37,276 nucleotides of DNA from Candidatus Mediterraneibacter excrementigallinarum. Lineage in GTDB: Bacteria > Bacillota > Clostridia > Lachnospirales > Lachnospiraceae. This document shows, piece after piece, positions 1-6,748 of the stretch (positions are counted from its first letter, which is position 1; every line of letters begins with the position of its first letter). The DNA lies in assembly GCA_019120075.1 (NCBI GenBank), contig DWVT01000109.1, positions 1-37,276 on the forward strand, read 5' to 3'. Below the pieces are notes generated by a model. It saw only the letters and a program-made list of their open reading frames with translations. It ran no database searches and was not told the origin of the DNA. Made by a program: the position numbers and the translations under genes.

Positions 1-261
1 TGGGCAAGTGCAGGCGGTCTGGGATTTAGAGGTTCAAGGAAATCTACTCCATATGCAGCACAGATGGCAGCTGAGACAGCAGCTAAGGCAGCATTAGTAC
101 ATGGTCTTAAATCTGTAGATGTATTCGTAAAAGGACCGGGATCAGGAAGAGAAGCAGCAATCCGCGCGCTTCAGGCATGCGGTATTGACGTAGTGAGCAT
201 CAAGGACGTAACACCGGTTCCGCACAACGGATGCCGCCCGCCGAAACGCAGAAGAGTCTAA
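1..261 (+). CDS. rpsK: 30S ribosomal protein S11, 3' part
   Basis: The window opens inside this gene in frame 1, and the reading frame runs to a TAA at 259-261. The 86 visible residues are the C-terminal two thirds of S11. They include the [14 protein letters not shown] region, the [15 protein letters not shown] core that binds 16S rRNA in the platform, and the strongly conserved [11 protein letters not shown] tail. The methionine at base 64 is internal, since the conserved S11 sequence continues upstream of it. It is the first visible gene of the alpha operon and is followed by rpsD, rpoA and rplQ on the same strand. Confidence 0.97.
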   Translation, partial: WASAGGLGFRGSRKSTPYAAQMAAETAAKAALVHGLKSVDVFVKGPGSGREAAIRALQACGIDVVSIKDVTPVPHNGCRPPKRRRV

Positions 262-315
262 TTACAGACGTTTTGGCAGGTTCGGTTTTTAGCGTTACTA
301 TGGAAGGAAATATAA

Positions 316-337
316 CAGCGGCATGAGATGCCCGCTG
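316..337 (+). other. small stem-loop upstream of rpsD
   Basis: CAGCGG (316-321) pairs with CCGCTG (332-337) in the 102-base gap between rpsK and rpsD, just ahead of the rpsD ribosome site at 352-357. There is no T tract, so it is not a terminator. It could belong to an S4 autoregulatory leader, but I cannot match a known leader fold. Confidence 0.3.
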
Positions 338-363
338 GCATGTATAAATTTAGGAGGATAGAC

Positions 364-957
364 ATGGCAGTAAACAGAGTTCCTGTTCTTAAAAGATGCC
401 GTTCCCTTGGAATGGATCCGATTTATTTAGGAATCAATAAGAAATCTAACAGACAGTTAAAAAGATCAAACAGAAAAATGAGCGAGTATGGTCTCCAGTT
501 ACGTGAGAAACAGAAAGCAAAATTCATTTACGGTGTATTAGAGAAGCCGTTCAGAAACTACTATGCAAAAGCAAAACAGATGGAAGGAATGACAGGTGAG
601 AACCTGATGAGACTTCTGGAGTCCAGACTGGACAATGTTGTTTTCCGCATGGGTCTTGCAAGAACAAGAAAAGAAGCAAGACAGATCGTTGATCACAAGC
701 ACGTTCTTGTAAACGGCAAGCAGGTAAACATTCCGTCTTACCTTGTAAAAGCCGGAGATACGATCGAGATCAAAGAGACAAAGAAAAGCTCACCGAGATA
801 TAAAGAGATCCTCGAGGTGACAGCAGGAAACATGATTCCGGACTGGCTGGATGTTGACTCTGAGAATCTGAAAGGTACTGTGAAAGAGCTTCCGACAAGA
901 GAAGCGATTGATGTTCCGGTTGACGAGATGCTTATCGTCGAGCTGTATTCTAAATAA
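364..957 (+). CDS. rpsD: 30S ribosomal protein S4
   Basis: S4 is a 16S rRNA-binding primary assembly protein, and in many bacteria it regulates its own operon. The 197-residue product starts [16 protein letters not shown], the long N-terminal form common in Clostridia. It has the S4 RNA-binding domain around residues 85-150 ([23 protein letters not shown]...HVLVNGK) and the usual C-terminal [23 protein letters not shown] chose the ATG at 364 because AGGAGG lies 6 bases upstream (352-357). The open frame extends back to 328, but those extra 12 residues are not S4-like. It sits between rpsK and rpoA in the alpha operon. Confidence 0.97.
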   Translation: MAVNRVPVLKRCRSLGMDPIYLGINKKSNRQLKRSNRKMSEYGLQLREKQKAKFIYGVLEKPFRNYYAKAKQMEGMTGENLMRLLESRLDNVVFRMGLARTRKEARQIVDHKHVLVNGKQVNIPSYLVKAGDTIEIKETKKSSPRYKEILEVTAGNMIPDWLDVDSENLKGTVKELPTREAIDVPVDEMLIVELYSK

Positions 958-1040
958 TTGAACGTCTGCAAAGACAATCGTTATTTAGAAAGAATTGTAC
1001 CCCCTCAAACATATTTTAACCCACAAGGAGGGTCTGTGTA

Positions 1041-2000
1041 GTGTTTGATTTTAATAAACCGAATATTGAGATTACAGATGTTTCAGAAGATAAGAAGTAC
1101 GGCAGATTTGTCGTAGAACCGCTGGAGAGAGGATATGGAACTACGCTTGGAAACTCTCTGAGAAGAATCATGCTTTCTTCTCTTCCGGGAGCAGCCATCA
1201 GTTCTGTAAAGATCGACGGCGTCCTGCACGAATTCAGCTCCATACCGGGGATCAAGGAAGATGTGACAGAGATCATCATGAACCTGAAATCTCTGGCGAT
1301 CAAGAACACATCAGAGTCAGATGAAGTGAAGACCGCTTATATTGAATACGAAGGAGAAGGCGTCGTGACAGGCGCTGATATCCAGGCTGATTCGGATATT
1401 GAGATCGTAAATCCTGATCAGGTCATCGCTACTCTGAGCGGAGGGAAAGACAGCAAGCTTTACATGGAACTTACCATCACAAAGGGAAGAGGATATGTAA
1501 GTGCTGATAAGAATAAGACGGAAGACATGCCGATCGGTGTGATTCCGATCGATTCTATCTATACACCGGTAGAGAGAGTCAATCTGTCAGTTGAGAACAC
1601 CCGTGTCGGTCAGATCACTGACTATGACAAACTCACTCTGGATGTATGGACAAAAGGAACAATGCTCCCGGACGAGGCAGTAAGCCTTGCGGCAAAAGTG
1701 CTCAGCGAGCATCTGAAACTCTTCATTGATCTTTCTGAGGTTGCTCAGGCAGCGGAAGTCATGATCGAGAAAGAGGATGACGAGAAAGAAAAAGTACTTG
1801 AGATGAGCATTGATGAACTTGAGCTTTCCGTACGTTCATATAACTGTCTGAAGAGAGCCGGAATCAACACGGTAGAAGAACTTACAAACAAAACGCCGGA
1901 AGATATGATGAAAGTCCGTAATCTGGGACGTAAGTCTCTGGAAGAAGTCCTGGCTAAGCTGAAAGAACTCAATCTTGAGCTGAACCACGGAGAGGAATAA
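1041..2000 (+). CDS. rpoA: DNA-directed RNA polymerase subunit alpha
   Basis: The alpha subunit nucleates RNA polymerase assembly and contacts UP elements and activators. The product is 319 residues, normal for the family. The N-terminal dimerisation domain (about 1-230) contains [23 protein letters not shown] and the [21 protein letters not shown] region. After an acidic linker (EKEDDEKEK), the C-terminal domain (about 250-315) has the helix-hairpin-helix signature [18 protein letters not shown]...[12 protein letters not shown]. The start is GTG at 1041, with AAGGAGGG at 1025-1032 as ribosome site. It lies 83 bases after rpsD and unusually far (264 bases) before rplQ. Confidence 0.98.
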   Translation: MFDFNKPNIEITDVSEDKKYGRFVVEPLERGYGTTLGNSLRRIMLSSLPGAAISSVKIDGVLHEFSSIPGIKEDVTEIIMNLKSLAIKNTSESDEVKTAYIEYEGEGVVTGADIQADSDIEIVNPDQVIATLSGGKDSKLYMELTITKGRGYVSADKNKTEDMPIGVIPIDSIYTPVERVNLSVENTRVGQITDYDKLTLDVWTKGTMLPDEAVSLAAKVLSEHLKLFIDLSEVAQAAEVMIEKEDDEKEKVLEMSIDELELSVRSYNCLKRAGINTVEELTNKTPEDMMKVRNLGRKSLEEVLAKLKELNLELNHGEE

Positions 2001-2012
2001 TAAGAAAGATAT

Positions 2013-2084
2013 TTTCTGCCGGTAAGCCCGAAGAGCGCGGCAGAAACATTTGATTAATAAGCCCGAAGATGCATAACCAAATGT
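2013..2084 (+). other. tandem hairpins sharing one loop sequence (rpoA-rplQ gap)
   Basis: Two consecutive stem-loops follow rpoA. Hairpin 1 pairs TTTCTGCCG (2013-2021) with CGGCAGAAA (2038-2046), nine perfect base pairs. Hairpin 2 pairs ACATTTG (2046-2052) with CAAATGT (2078-2084). Both loops carry the same 12-base sequence TAAGCCCGAAGA, at 2023-2034 and 2058-2069. No T tract follows, so these are not simple terminators. The repeated loop suggests an RNA-level recognition site or a repeat unit. I do not recognise the family. Confidence 0.5.
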
Positions 2085-2093
2085 GTTATTCTA

Positions 2094-2243
2094 GTTCAGC
2101 CATGTATTGACCGGGCACAGAAACCATGCTAGCATGGTTTTGAGTGCGGGCGTATACATGGGATGAGCGCCTTCTCATGAGCAAAGAGCGGCGGCAGCCG
2201 CAGTAAGCACGCAAGTGCGTCTTTGCGATTGGCGCGGCTGAAC
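2094..2243 (+). other. 150-base multibranched structured element before rplQ
   Basis: GTTCAGCC (2094-2101) is the exact reverse complement of GGCTGAAC (2236-2243) and would close a 150-base element. Inside, CCATGTAT (2100-2107) pairs with ATACATGG (2154-2161) around a perfect 20-base palindrome at 2121-2140. A second arm pairs GCGCC (2167-2171) with GGCGC (2231-2235), and within it GCAAAGA pairs with TCTTTGC. Inside that are two small hairpins, GCGGC-GGCA-GCCGC and GCAC-GCAA-GTGC. It ends about 20 bases before the rplQ start. It may be a structured leader RNA or an inserted palindromic repeat. It contains no credible gene. Confidence 0.5.
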
Positions 2244-2264
2244 AGAAAGAAATAGGAGGAAGAA

Positions 2265-2801
2265 ATGGCAAAGTATAGAAAACTTGGCAGAACATCAGGA
2301 CAGAGAAAAGCCCTGTTAAGAAATCAGGTAACGGCACTGCTTAACAACGGCAAGATCGTTACAACAGAAGCGAAGGCAAAAGAGATCCGCAAGATTGCTG
2401 AAGGTCTGATCGCGATGGCAGTAAGAGAGAAAGATAATTTCGATGAAGTTACAGTTACTGCCAAGGTTGCACGTAAAGATAAAGACGGCAAGAGAGTCAA
2501 AGAAGTTGTAGACGGAAAGAAAGTAACAGTTTATGACGAAGTTGAGAAGAAGATCAAAAAAGATCAGCCGAGCAGACTTCACGCAAGACGTGAAATGATG
2601 AAAGTTCTTTATCCGGTGAAAGAAGTTCCGGCTAAGGGAGCAGGAAAGAAAGCAAACACAAAGAGTGTTGACATGGTAGCAAAACTCTTTGATGAGATTG
2701 CACCGAAGTATGCAGACCGCAACGGTGGTTACACAAGGATCATTAAGATCGGACAGCGTAAAGGTGATGCGGCTATGGAGGTTCTGATCGAGTTAGTATA
2801 G
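2265..2801 (+). CDS. rplQ: 50S ribosomal protein L17, long form
   Basis: L17 binds 23S rRNA near the peptide exit tunnel. The first 65 residues ([26 protein letters not shown]...) and the last 30 ([25 protein letters not shown]) are classic L17. At 178 residues it is about 55-60 longer than Bacillus-type L17. The extra sequence is a lysine-rich stretch in the middle (about residues 65-140, with [19 protein letters not shown] and [13 protein letters not shown]). The start is supported by AGGAGG 6 bases upstream. It is the last gene of the alpha operon and is followed by a terminator. The stop is TAG. Confidence 0.96.
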   Translation: MAKYRKLGRTSGQRKALLRNQVTALLNNGKIVTTEAKAKEIRKIAEGLIAMAVREKDNFDEVTVTAKVARKDKDGKRVKEVVDGKKVTVYDEVEKKIKKDQPSRLHARREMMKVLYPVKEVPAKGAGKKANTKSVDMVAKLFDEIAPKYADRNGGYTRIIKIGQRKGDAAMEVLIELV

Positions 2802-2832
2802 GTATAATTTCATATTGAAATTGCCGCCGGGT

Positions 2833-2890
2833 AAGCGTTGGATTGTATCATTAGGCTTTTAAAGATACATATCCGACGCTTTCTTTGTTT
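2833..2890 (+). terminator. terminator after rplQ
   Basis: GCGTTGGAT-TGTATC (2835-2849) pairs with GATAC-ATATCCGACGC (2864-2879) over a loop containing ATTAGGCTTTTAA. A T-rich run (TTTCTTTGTTTT) follows. It is placed to end the alpha operon. Confidence 0.75.
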
Positions 2891-2902
2891 TGTGGATAAA
2901 AT

Positions 2903-2911
2903 TGATATAAT
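2903..2911 (+). promoter_or_regulatory. extended -10 promoter for the SMR gene
   Basis: TGATATAAT (2903-2911) is a perfect TGn-TATAAT extended -10 box just after the rplQ terminator. Only a weak -35 is visible in the T-rich run upstream. The start point would fall near 2918, leaving a leader of roughly 10 bases before the ATG at 2929, so no room exists for a riboswitch after the promoter. Confidence 0.6.
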
Positions 2912-2928
2912 GAAAGGATGGAAAAAAG

Positions 2929-3249
2929 ATGGAATGGGTACTTTTAGTGATCGCCGGAGGGCTGGAATGTTTCTGGTCAACATGCATGAAGCTTTCTGAC
3001 GGATTCAGTGAGATAAAATATACGATACTGACAGTGACAGGTCTGATACTGAGTTTTGTATTTCTTGCCCAGGCGACGAAGAACCTGCCGCTGGGGACTG
3101 CCTACGCAATCTGGACAGGGATAGGCGCGCTGGGGGCGGTTATCATAGGAATTGTTCTCTTCAAGGAGTCTGTTTCCCCCGCGAGGCTGTTCTTTGTTGT
3201 GATGCTTCTTATTGGTATTATAGGCCTAAAAGCAACATCAGGGCACTAG
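2929..3249 (+). CDS. Gdx/SugE-type small multidrug resistance exporter
   Basis: This is a 106-residue inner-membrane protein with four predicted helices, which works as a dual-topology dimer in the SMR family. The sequence PLGTAYAIWTGIGALGAVIIG places it in the SugE/Gdx branch. The residues reported to line the guanidinium site of Gdx proteins are all present: E13, W16, S42, Y59 and W62. The likely substrate is therefore guanidinium, exchanged for protons, rather than broad quaternary ammonium drugs. This is an inference from those residues. It is monocistronic, with its own promoter and a strong terminator after it. No guanidine riboswitch motif is visible upstream. The stop is TAG. Confidence 0.85.
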   Translation: MEWVLLVIAGGLECFWSTCMKLSDGFSEIKYTILTVTGLILSFVFLAQATKNLPLGTAYAIWTGIGALGAVIIGIVLFKESVSPARLFFVVMLLIGIIGLKATSGH

Positions 3250-3275
3250 ATGGCTGGCAGGATATGATCCTAATA

Positions 3276-3321
3276 AAAAACAGGAAGGAATTCTACGAAA
3301 AATGAATTCCTTCCTGTTTTT
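3276..3321. terminator. bidirectional terminator between SMR gene and cell-wall hydrolase
   Basis: An 18-base-pair perfect inverted repeat (arms 3276-3293 and 3304-3321, 10-base loop) starts with A5 and ends with T5. It can therefore terminate both the plus-strand exporter gene and the converging minus-strand hydrolase gene. Confidence 0.9.
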
Positions 3322-3335
3322 ATACATTCAAAACT

Positions 3336-4460
3336 CTACCAACTGGTAAAGAAAAGATTTCCTCCGATATTGATGCCGTCCCGGTTTGTAGAAGGTGCAT
3401 AAAGGAAATAGTAACAATCAGCAACCGCGGCCAGCCGTGAGCCATTGATCGCATCCTGGGCCACCTGCATGGCCAGACTGCTCGGACCGCTTTCAAGCCG
3501 TGAATCCAGACGCCCTGTCCATACCGGCTCAAACTGTCCGCCTGCATAGATCACGGAAGAGATGCTGTTTCCGAAGCTGGAACTTTCCACACGGTTCATG
3601 ATCACAGTCGCAACCGCAAGCATCGCATCGTAGCTTCCGATAGCTTCGCAGTCAAGAAGCGCTGCGAGAAGCGTGACGTCATCGGAAGAAGCGCTTACAG
3701 ATCCTCCATTTACAACAGAATCATCGTAACTTCCGGAGGATGATGAAGAACCGGAGGAGCTGCTCTGCGCTGCAGCCGCAGCGGCTGCGGCAGCTTCTTC
3801 CGCGGCTTTGCGTTCGGCAGCCTCGCGGGCGATCCTTTCAGCCTCCTCTTTCCGAGCCTGTTCGAGTCGCTGATTTACTTCTTCCAGATTTGTGGAGGTT
3901 TCATTCGCTTTAGTCTGTAACTGCTGCTTTTTGCTCTCAAGGCTGGACTGAAGGTCTGTAAGAGAATCCTGCTGCTCTTCCAGAGCGGTTTTTTCATCTG
4001 CAATTTCCTGGTGAATCTCTTTCAGCTTGTTCAGGGAATCTCTGTCGTATTCACTCAGATTTTCGATAAAATCCGCTTTGTTCAGAAAATCTGTCATATC
4101 TTCGGCGGAAAAAAGCATCTCAAGGAGTGTTGCATTGCCGTGTTCATACATATATTTAATTCGGGTCTTCATGTCTTCGTACTGTTTTGCCTCATTTGCT
4201 TCGGCTTCCTGAAGATTATCTGTCGTCTTCTGGATCTCGCCGTTAAGAATCTCAACCTGCATCTCAGTAGAAGAAATCTCATCGCTCAGAGAGAGGATTT
4301 CCTGGTTGATACCTTTAAGTTCATCTTCAAGGGCAGAGGTTTGGTTTTCCAGACTTTCGATATCATCCGCCGCGTATGAGGGAACAACCGAAAGTGTGAC
4401 CGCGAGAGAACAGATCAGGGCAATGCCCGTCCTCATCCTTCGTTTTCTATAGAGTGCCAT
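3336..4460 (-). CDS. secreted coiled-coil cell-wall hydrolase, SleB-like catalytic domain
   Basis: The 374-residue exported protein likely cuts peptidoglycan. Residues 1-30 form a signal peptide (basic MALYRKRRMR, then a hydrophobic core ending ...VPSYAADD). Residues about 33-225 are a long coiled coil rich in E, Q, L and K, like the regulatory domain of PcsB/CwlO-type proteins, followed by an Ala/Ser-rich linker. The C-terminal part (about 260-374) is Hydrolase_2 (SleB/CwlJ): LLDCEAIGSYDAMLAVATVIMNRV...GGQFEPVWTG, with a Glu in CEA as likely catalytic acid. I chose the ATG at 4460 because AAAGGA lies about 10 bases upstream. The open frame reaches 4499, but those extra residues spoil the signal peptide. 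A WalR-like box lies in the 5' leader. This is a vegetative growth/division hydrolase more likely than a spore enzyme. Confidence 0.85.
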   Translation of the reverse strand: MALYRKRRMRTGIALICSLAVTLSVVPSYAADDIESLENQTSALEDELKGINQEILSLSDEISSTEMQVEILNGEIQKTTDNLQEAEANEAKQYEDMKTRIKYMYEHGNATLLEMLFSAEDMTDFLNKADFIENLSEYDRDSLNKLKEIHQEIADEKTALEEQQDSLTDLQSSLESKKQQLQTKANETSTNLEEVNQRLEQARKEEAERIAREAAERKAAEEAAAAAAAAAQSSSSGSSSSSGSYDDSVVNGGSVSASSDDVTLLAALLDCEAIGSYDAMLAVATVIMNRVESSSFGNSISSVIYAGGQFEPVWTGRLDSRLESGPSSLAMQVAQDAINGSRLAAVADCYYFLYAPSTNRDGINIGGNLFFTSW

Positions 4461-4503
4461 AATCTCAATATCCTTTCTGAAAAAATAGTTGTTACACATT
4501 TTT

Positions 4504-4520
4504 GTAACAAATGGTTAACA
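4504..4520 (-). promoter_or_regulatory. WalR-like operator
   Basis: Read on the minus strand, TGTTAA-N5-TGTTAC (4520 to 4504) fits the WalR consensus TGTWAH-N5-TGTWAH exactly. A third, imperfect half site (TGTGTA) follows 5 bases later. WalR of Firmicutes controls peptidoglycan hydrolases, which fits the gene downstream. The box lies just after the predicted minus-strand start site and overlaps the -35 of the plus-strand promoter. Overlapping it, TTGTTACA (4489-4496) and TGTAACAA (4503-4510) form a perfect inverted repeat, an alternative operator reading. Confidence 0.55.
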
Positions 4521-4542
4521 ATTACCGGAAAACTATTATACT
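4515..4542 (+). promoter_or_regulatory. probable promoter for the HAD-uppP operon
   Basis: TTAACA (4515-4520), a 16-base spacer and TATACT (4537-4542) read toward the HAD and uppP genes. The resulting leader would be about 285 bases and would contain the structured repeat element at 4589-4781. It overlaps the divergent hydrolase promoter. Confidence 0.45.
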
Positions 4543-4563
4543 ATAAATTGCGTTATTACGCAA
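4535..4563 (-). promoter_or_regulatory. promoter for the cell-wall hydrolase
   Basis: On the minus strand TTGCGT (4563-4558), 17 bases, then TATAAT (4540-4535). The start point would be near 4528, directly before the WalR-like box, giving a leader of about 70 bases before the ATG at 4460. Confidence 0.6.
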
Positions 4564-4588
4564 ACTCTGTTAAAATATTTTTTAAGTA

Positions 4589-4781
4589 AGCCATGCAGTT
4601 ATGTAGGAAAGCAAGCTGTGCAAGCTTGCTTGCAACGGATTGCTTCCCTATATAACTATACGGCGCACGCCATAAGCGAGAAGAAGCCGCAAAGCGGCGG
4701 AATCGAGCTTGAGCATGGCTGGACGAAGCCGGAGGGCGCGCACGCCGTAAGTGAAGCTTAAGCATGGCTGGATGAAGCCGG
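4589..4781 (+). repeat. structured palindromic/direct repeat element before the HAD gene
   Basis: The gap 4461-4834 holds promoters and then this element. AGCCATGC (4589-4596) pairs with GCATGGCT (4713-4720). Inside, AGTTATGTAGGAAAGCA pairs nearly perfectly with TGCTTCCCTATATAACT, enclosing a 9-base-pair hairpin (AAGCAAGCT 4609-4617, AGCTTGCTT 4623-4631). A GCCGC-AAA-GCGGC hairpin lies at 4686-4698. A direct repeat follows: unit A (4663-4732) and unit B (4738-4781) share GCGCACGCC(A/G)TAAG(C/T)GA at one end and GCATGGCTGGA(C/T)GAAGCCGG at the other, and B lacks the internal hairpin. A short CGCACGCATA run continues to about 4804. The family is unknown to me. Confidence 0.55.
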
Positions 4782-4834
4782 TCGATACGCACGCATACGC
4801 ACGCCGCGGCTTAAAGAGGAGAAGGAGTAGAAAA

Positions 4835-5683
4835 GTGAAGCACAGGATAAAAATGATCGGTCTGGATCTGGACGGGACTCTTCTCAACGAGAAGAAGGAG
4901 ATTACCCCTTATTCCAGAGAAGTGATAAAGAAAGCGCTGGACGCCGGGATCATAGTACTGGTGGCGACCGGGCGTCCGTGGATGGGAATACCGAAAGAAC
5001 TAAGGGAGTTTCCGGGGATGAGATATGCCCTGACATCCAATGGAGCGAGGATCATTGACAGAACAGAGGGGAAAGTCTTAAAGGAGCAGCTCCTTCCTCT
5101 GGAACTGGCGAAAAAAACATTGGAAATCTGCGGAAAATATGATACATTACAAGAGGTATATTTTGAAGGGCAGGGATATGCGCCCAAAGATAAAAAAGAC
5201 AAGGTAGAACGGTATCATCATAATCCGAATATGTGGGAATATATCAGGACGACAAGGATCTGGGTGGATGATATTCTTGAATTTACCGTACAGGAAGATA
5301 AAGGTCTCGATAAGATACAGGCGCTCTTTGCAGACATGAAAGAGCGAACAAAAGCCTGGGAAGAATTGAGCAGGGTTGACGGACTGGCGCTGGTGGGATC
5401 TCTGGGATATAATATTGAGATCAATGCAGCGGGAGTAAACAAAGGAACCGGACTGGTGGAACTGGGGAAACTTCTCGGAATAAAGAGGGAAGAGATCATG
5501 GCCTGCGGAGACGGCGACAACGATACGGAAATGCTCCGGGAAGTCGGTTTTGGTGTTGCCATGCAAAACGGGGAAGAGCAGGTAAAGAAAGCGGCCGATT
5601 ACATAACAGAAAGCAATGAAGCGGACGGTGTGGCGAAAGCGATAGAAAAATTTGCTCTTGGAGGAGGAGAAAGAGTATGCTAG
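4835..5683 (+). CDS. Cof-type HAD-superfamily hydrolase
   Basis: The protein is a cytosolic phosphatase of the Cof/YidA class (HAD type IIB), usually acting on sugar phosphates or flavin-type phosphates; the substrate cannot be read here. Its 282 residues contain motif I GLDLDGTLL with the nucleophile D11 and D13, motif II TSNGA, and motif IV GDGDNDTEML near residue 225. The central cap has the normal size. I chose GTG at 4835 because the purine-rich AGGAGAAGGAG ends 7 bases upstream. The open frame extends back to 4751, but that part lies in the repeat element. Its end overlaps uppP by 7 bases, so the two are co-translated. Confidence 0.85.
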   Translation: MKHRIKMIGLDLDGTLLNEKKEITPYSREVIKKALDAGIIVLVATGRPWMGIPKELREFPGMRYALTSNGARIIDRTEGKVLKEQLLPLELAKKTLEICGKYDTLQEVYFEGQGYAPKDKKDKVERYHHNPNMWEYIRTTRIWVDDILEFTVQEDKGLDKIQALFADMKERTKAWEELSRVDGLALVGSLGYNIEINAAGVNKGTGLVELGKLLGIKREEIMACGDGDNDTEMLREVGFGVAMQNGEEQVKKAADYITESNEADGVAKAIEKFALGGGERVC

Positions 5684-6504
5684 AAGTCTTAAAAGTAATT
5701 ATTTTCGGAATCGTGGAGGGAATCACCGAGTGGCTTCCCATCAGCAGTACAGGACATCTGATCCTGCTGGAGCAGCTGTTGCAGCTCAAACAGGATCAGG
5801 CCTTTTTGGATATGTTTTATGTGGTTATCCAGCTTGGCGCGATCCTGGCAGTCGTGGTGATCTATTTCCATAAACTGAATCCGTTTTCACCAAAGAAGAC
5901 AGAAAAGCAGAAGATGATGACGATCCAGCTCTGGATCAAGGTCGTGATCGGTTCGATTCCGGCGGCAGTGATCGGAATTCCGTTCAATGATTTTATCGAA
6001 GAGAAGTTTAATAACGCATATGTGGTTGCGGCTATGCTGATCATCTATGGTGTTCTCTTTATCGTGATAGAAAATTATCAGCATGGAAAGGAACCAAAGG
6101 TGAAAAAACTTTCTCAGCTCTCCATACAGATGGTGCTGATCATCGGAGTATTTCAGATGCTGGCAATGATACCGGGAACATCCCGCTCCGGAGCGACTAT
6201 CGTGGGTGCGCTTCTGCTCGGCGTATCAAGAGCGGTTGCGGCGGAGTTTACTTTCTTCCTGGCGATTCCGGCGATGTTCGGAGCCAGTGCGGTAAAGCTG
6301 ATCCATTTCGGGCTTAACTTTACTGCAATGCAGGCGTTTCTTCTGCTGCTCGGGACAGTTATTTCGTTCGCTGTGTCGATCGTGGCGATCAAATTCCTGA
6401 TGAGATACATCAAGAAAAATGATTTTAAGGTATTCGGTTATTACCGGATCGTGCTTGGTATCATCGTACTGCTTTATTTCGGCATCAAAGCGCTGTTGGC
6501 TTAA
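5677..6504 (+). CDS. uppP: undecaprenyl-diphosphatase
   Basis: UppP (BacA) dephosphorylates undecaprenyl pyrophosphate to recycle the lipid carrier used for peptidoglycan and surface polysaccharides, and it confers bacitracin tolerance. The 275-residue membrane protein has the two family signatures: EGITEWLPISSTGHLIL near the N-terminus and PGTSRSGATI at about residue 166, with some eight hydrophobic segments. GGAGGAGG precedes the ATG, which sits inside the end of the HAD gene (ATGCTAG). A terminator follows. The enzyme would serve the polysaccharide locus further downstream, though the two are not in one operon. Confidence 0.95.
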   Translation: MLEVLKVIIFGIVEGITEWLPISSTGHLILLEQLLQLKQDQAFLDMFYVVIQLGAILAVVVIYFHKLNPFSPKKTEKQKMMTIQLWIKVVIGSIPAAVIGIPFNDFIEEKFNNAYVVAAMLIIYGVLFIVIENYQHGKEPKVKKLSQLSIQMVLIIGVFQMLAMIPGTSRSGATIVGALLLGVSRAVAAEFTFFLAIPAMFGASAVKLIHFGLNFTAMQAFLLLLGTVISFAVSIVAIKFLMRYIKKNDFKVFGYYRIVLGIIVLLYFGIKALLA

Positions 6505-6562
6505 CGGGGCGCCATTGAAATAAGCTGCGCGGTATCAAGAGAAATTTCAGACTATATTCAGG

Positions 6563-6594
6563 ACCGGCTTCCCGAAACGGGAGGCTGGTTTTTT
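6563..6594 (+). terminator. terminator after uppP
   Basis: A 12-base-pair stem (6563-6574 with 6578-6589, some G-U pairs) closes on an AAA loop and is followed directly by six T. Confidence 0.85.
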
Positions 6595-6697
6595 GCAACG
6601 GCGACGAGCCAAAGTCCGGGCCTGCCCGAGACCTTGGTGACCGCTTACAATCCCGGAATGTGCCTTTGGGCACTTCCGGTGATTGCAACGGCGACGA
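6593..6697 (+). repeat. direct repeats flanking hairpins before sfsA-mutY
   Basis: The 15-base sequence TTGCAACGGCGACGA occurs at 6593-6607 and again at 6683-6697. Between them lie two inverted repeats: CGGG-CCTG-CCCG (6617-6628, with GTC/GAC flanks) and an imperfect hairpin around TGTGCC-TTTG-GGCA (about 6650-6682). No gene is visible. It looks like a small repeat element inserted between the uppP terminator and the next gene. Confidence 0.4.
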
Positions 6698-6748
6698 TAC
6701 AAGAATATAGATGGCAGAATTGTTAAAAGAGCTGGAGAGAGATTAAAA

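Noticed and set aside
2802..2928. guanidine riboswitch before the SMR gene
   Set aside because: The space is filled by the rplQ terminator and the promoter; no ykkC-like conserved blocks are seen.
4589..4804. CRISPR array from the repeats here
   Set aside because: Two unequal units without regular spacers, and no cas genes in the window.
4751..4834. N-terminal extension of the HAD protein
   Set aside because: It is translated repeat sequence; the GTG at 4835 has an ideal ribosome site and matches the family start.
5652..5873. 73-residue plus-strand open frame over the start of uppP
   Set aside because: Out-of-frame shadow of uppP, which has the full family signatures.
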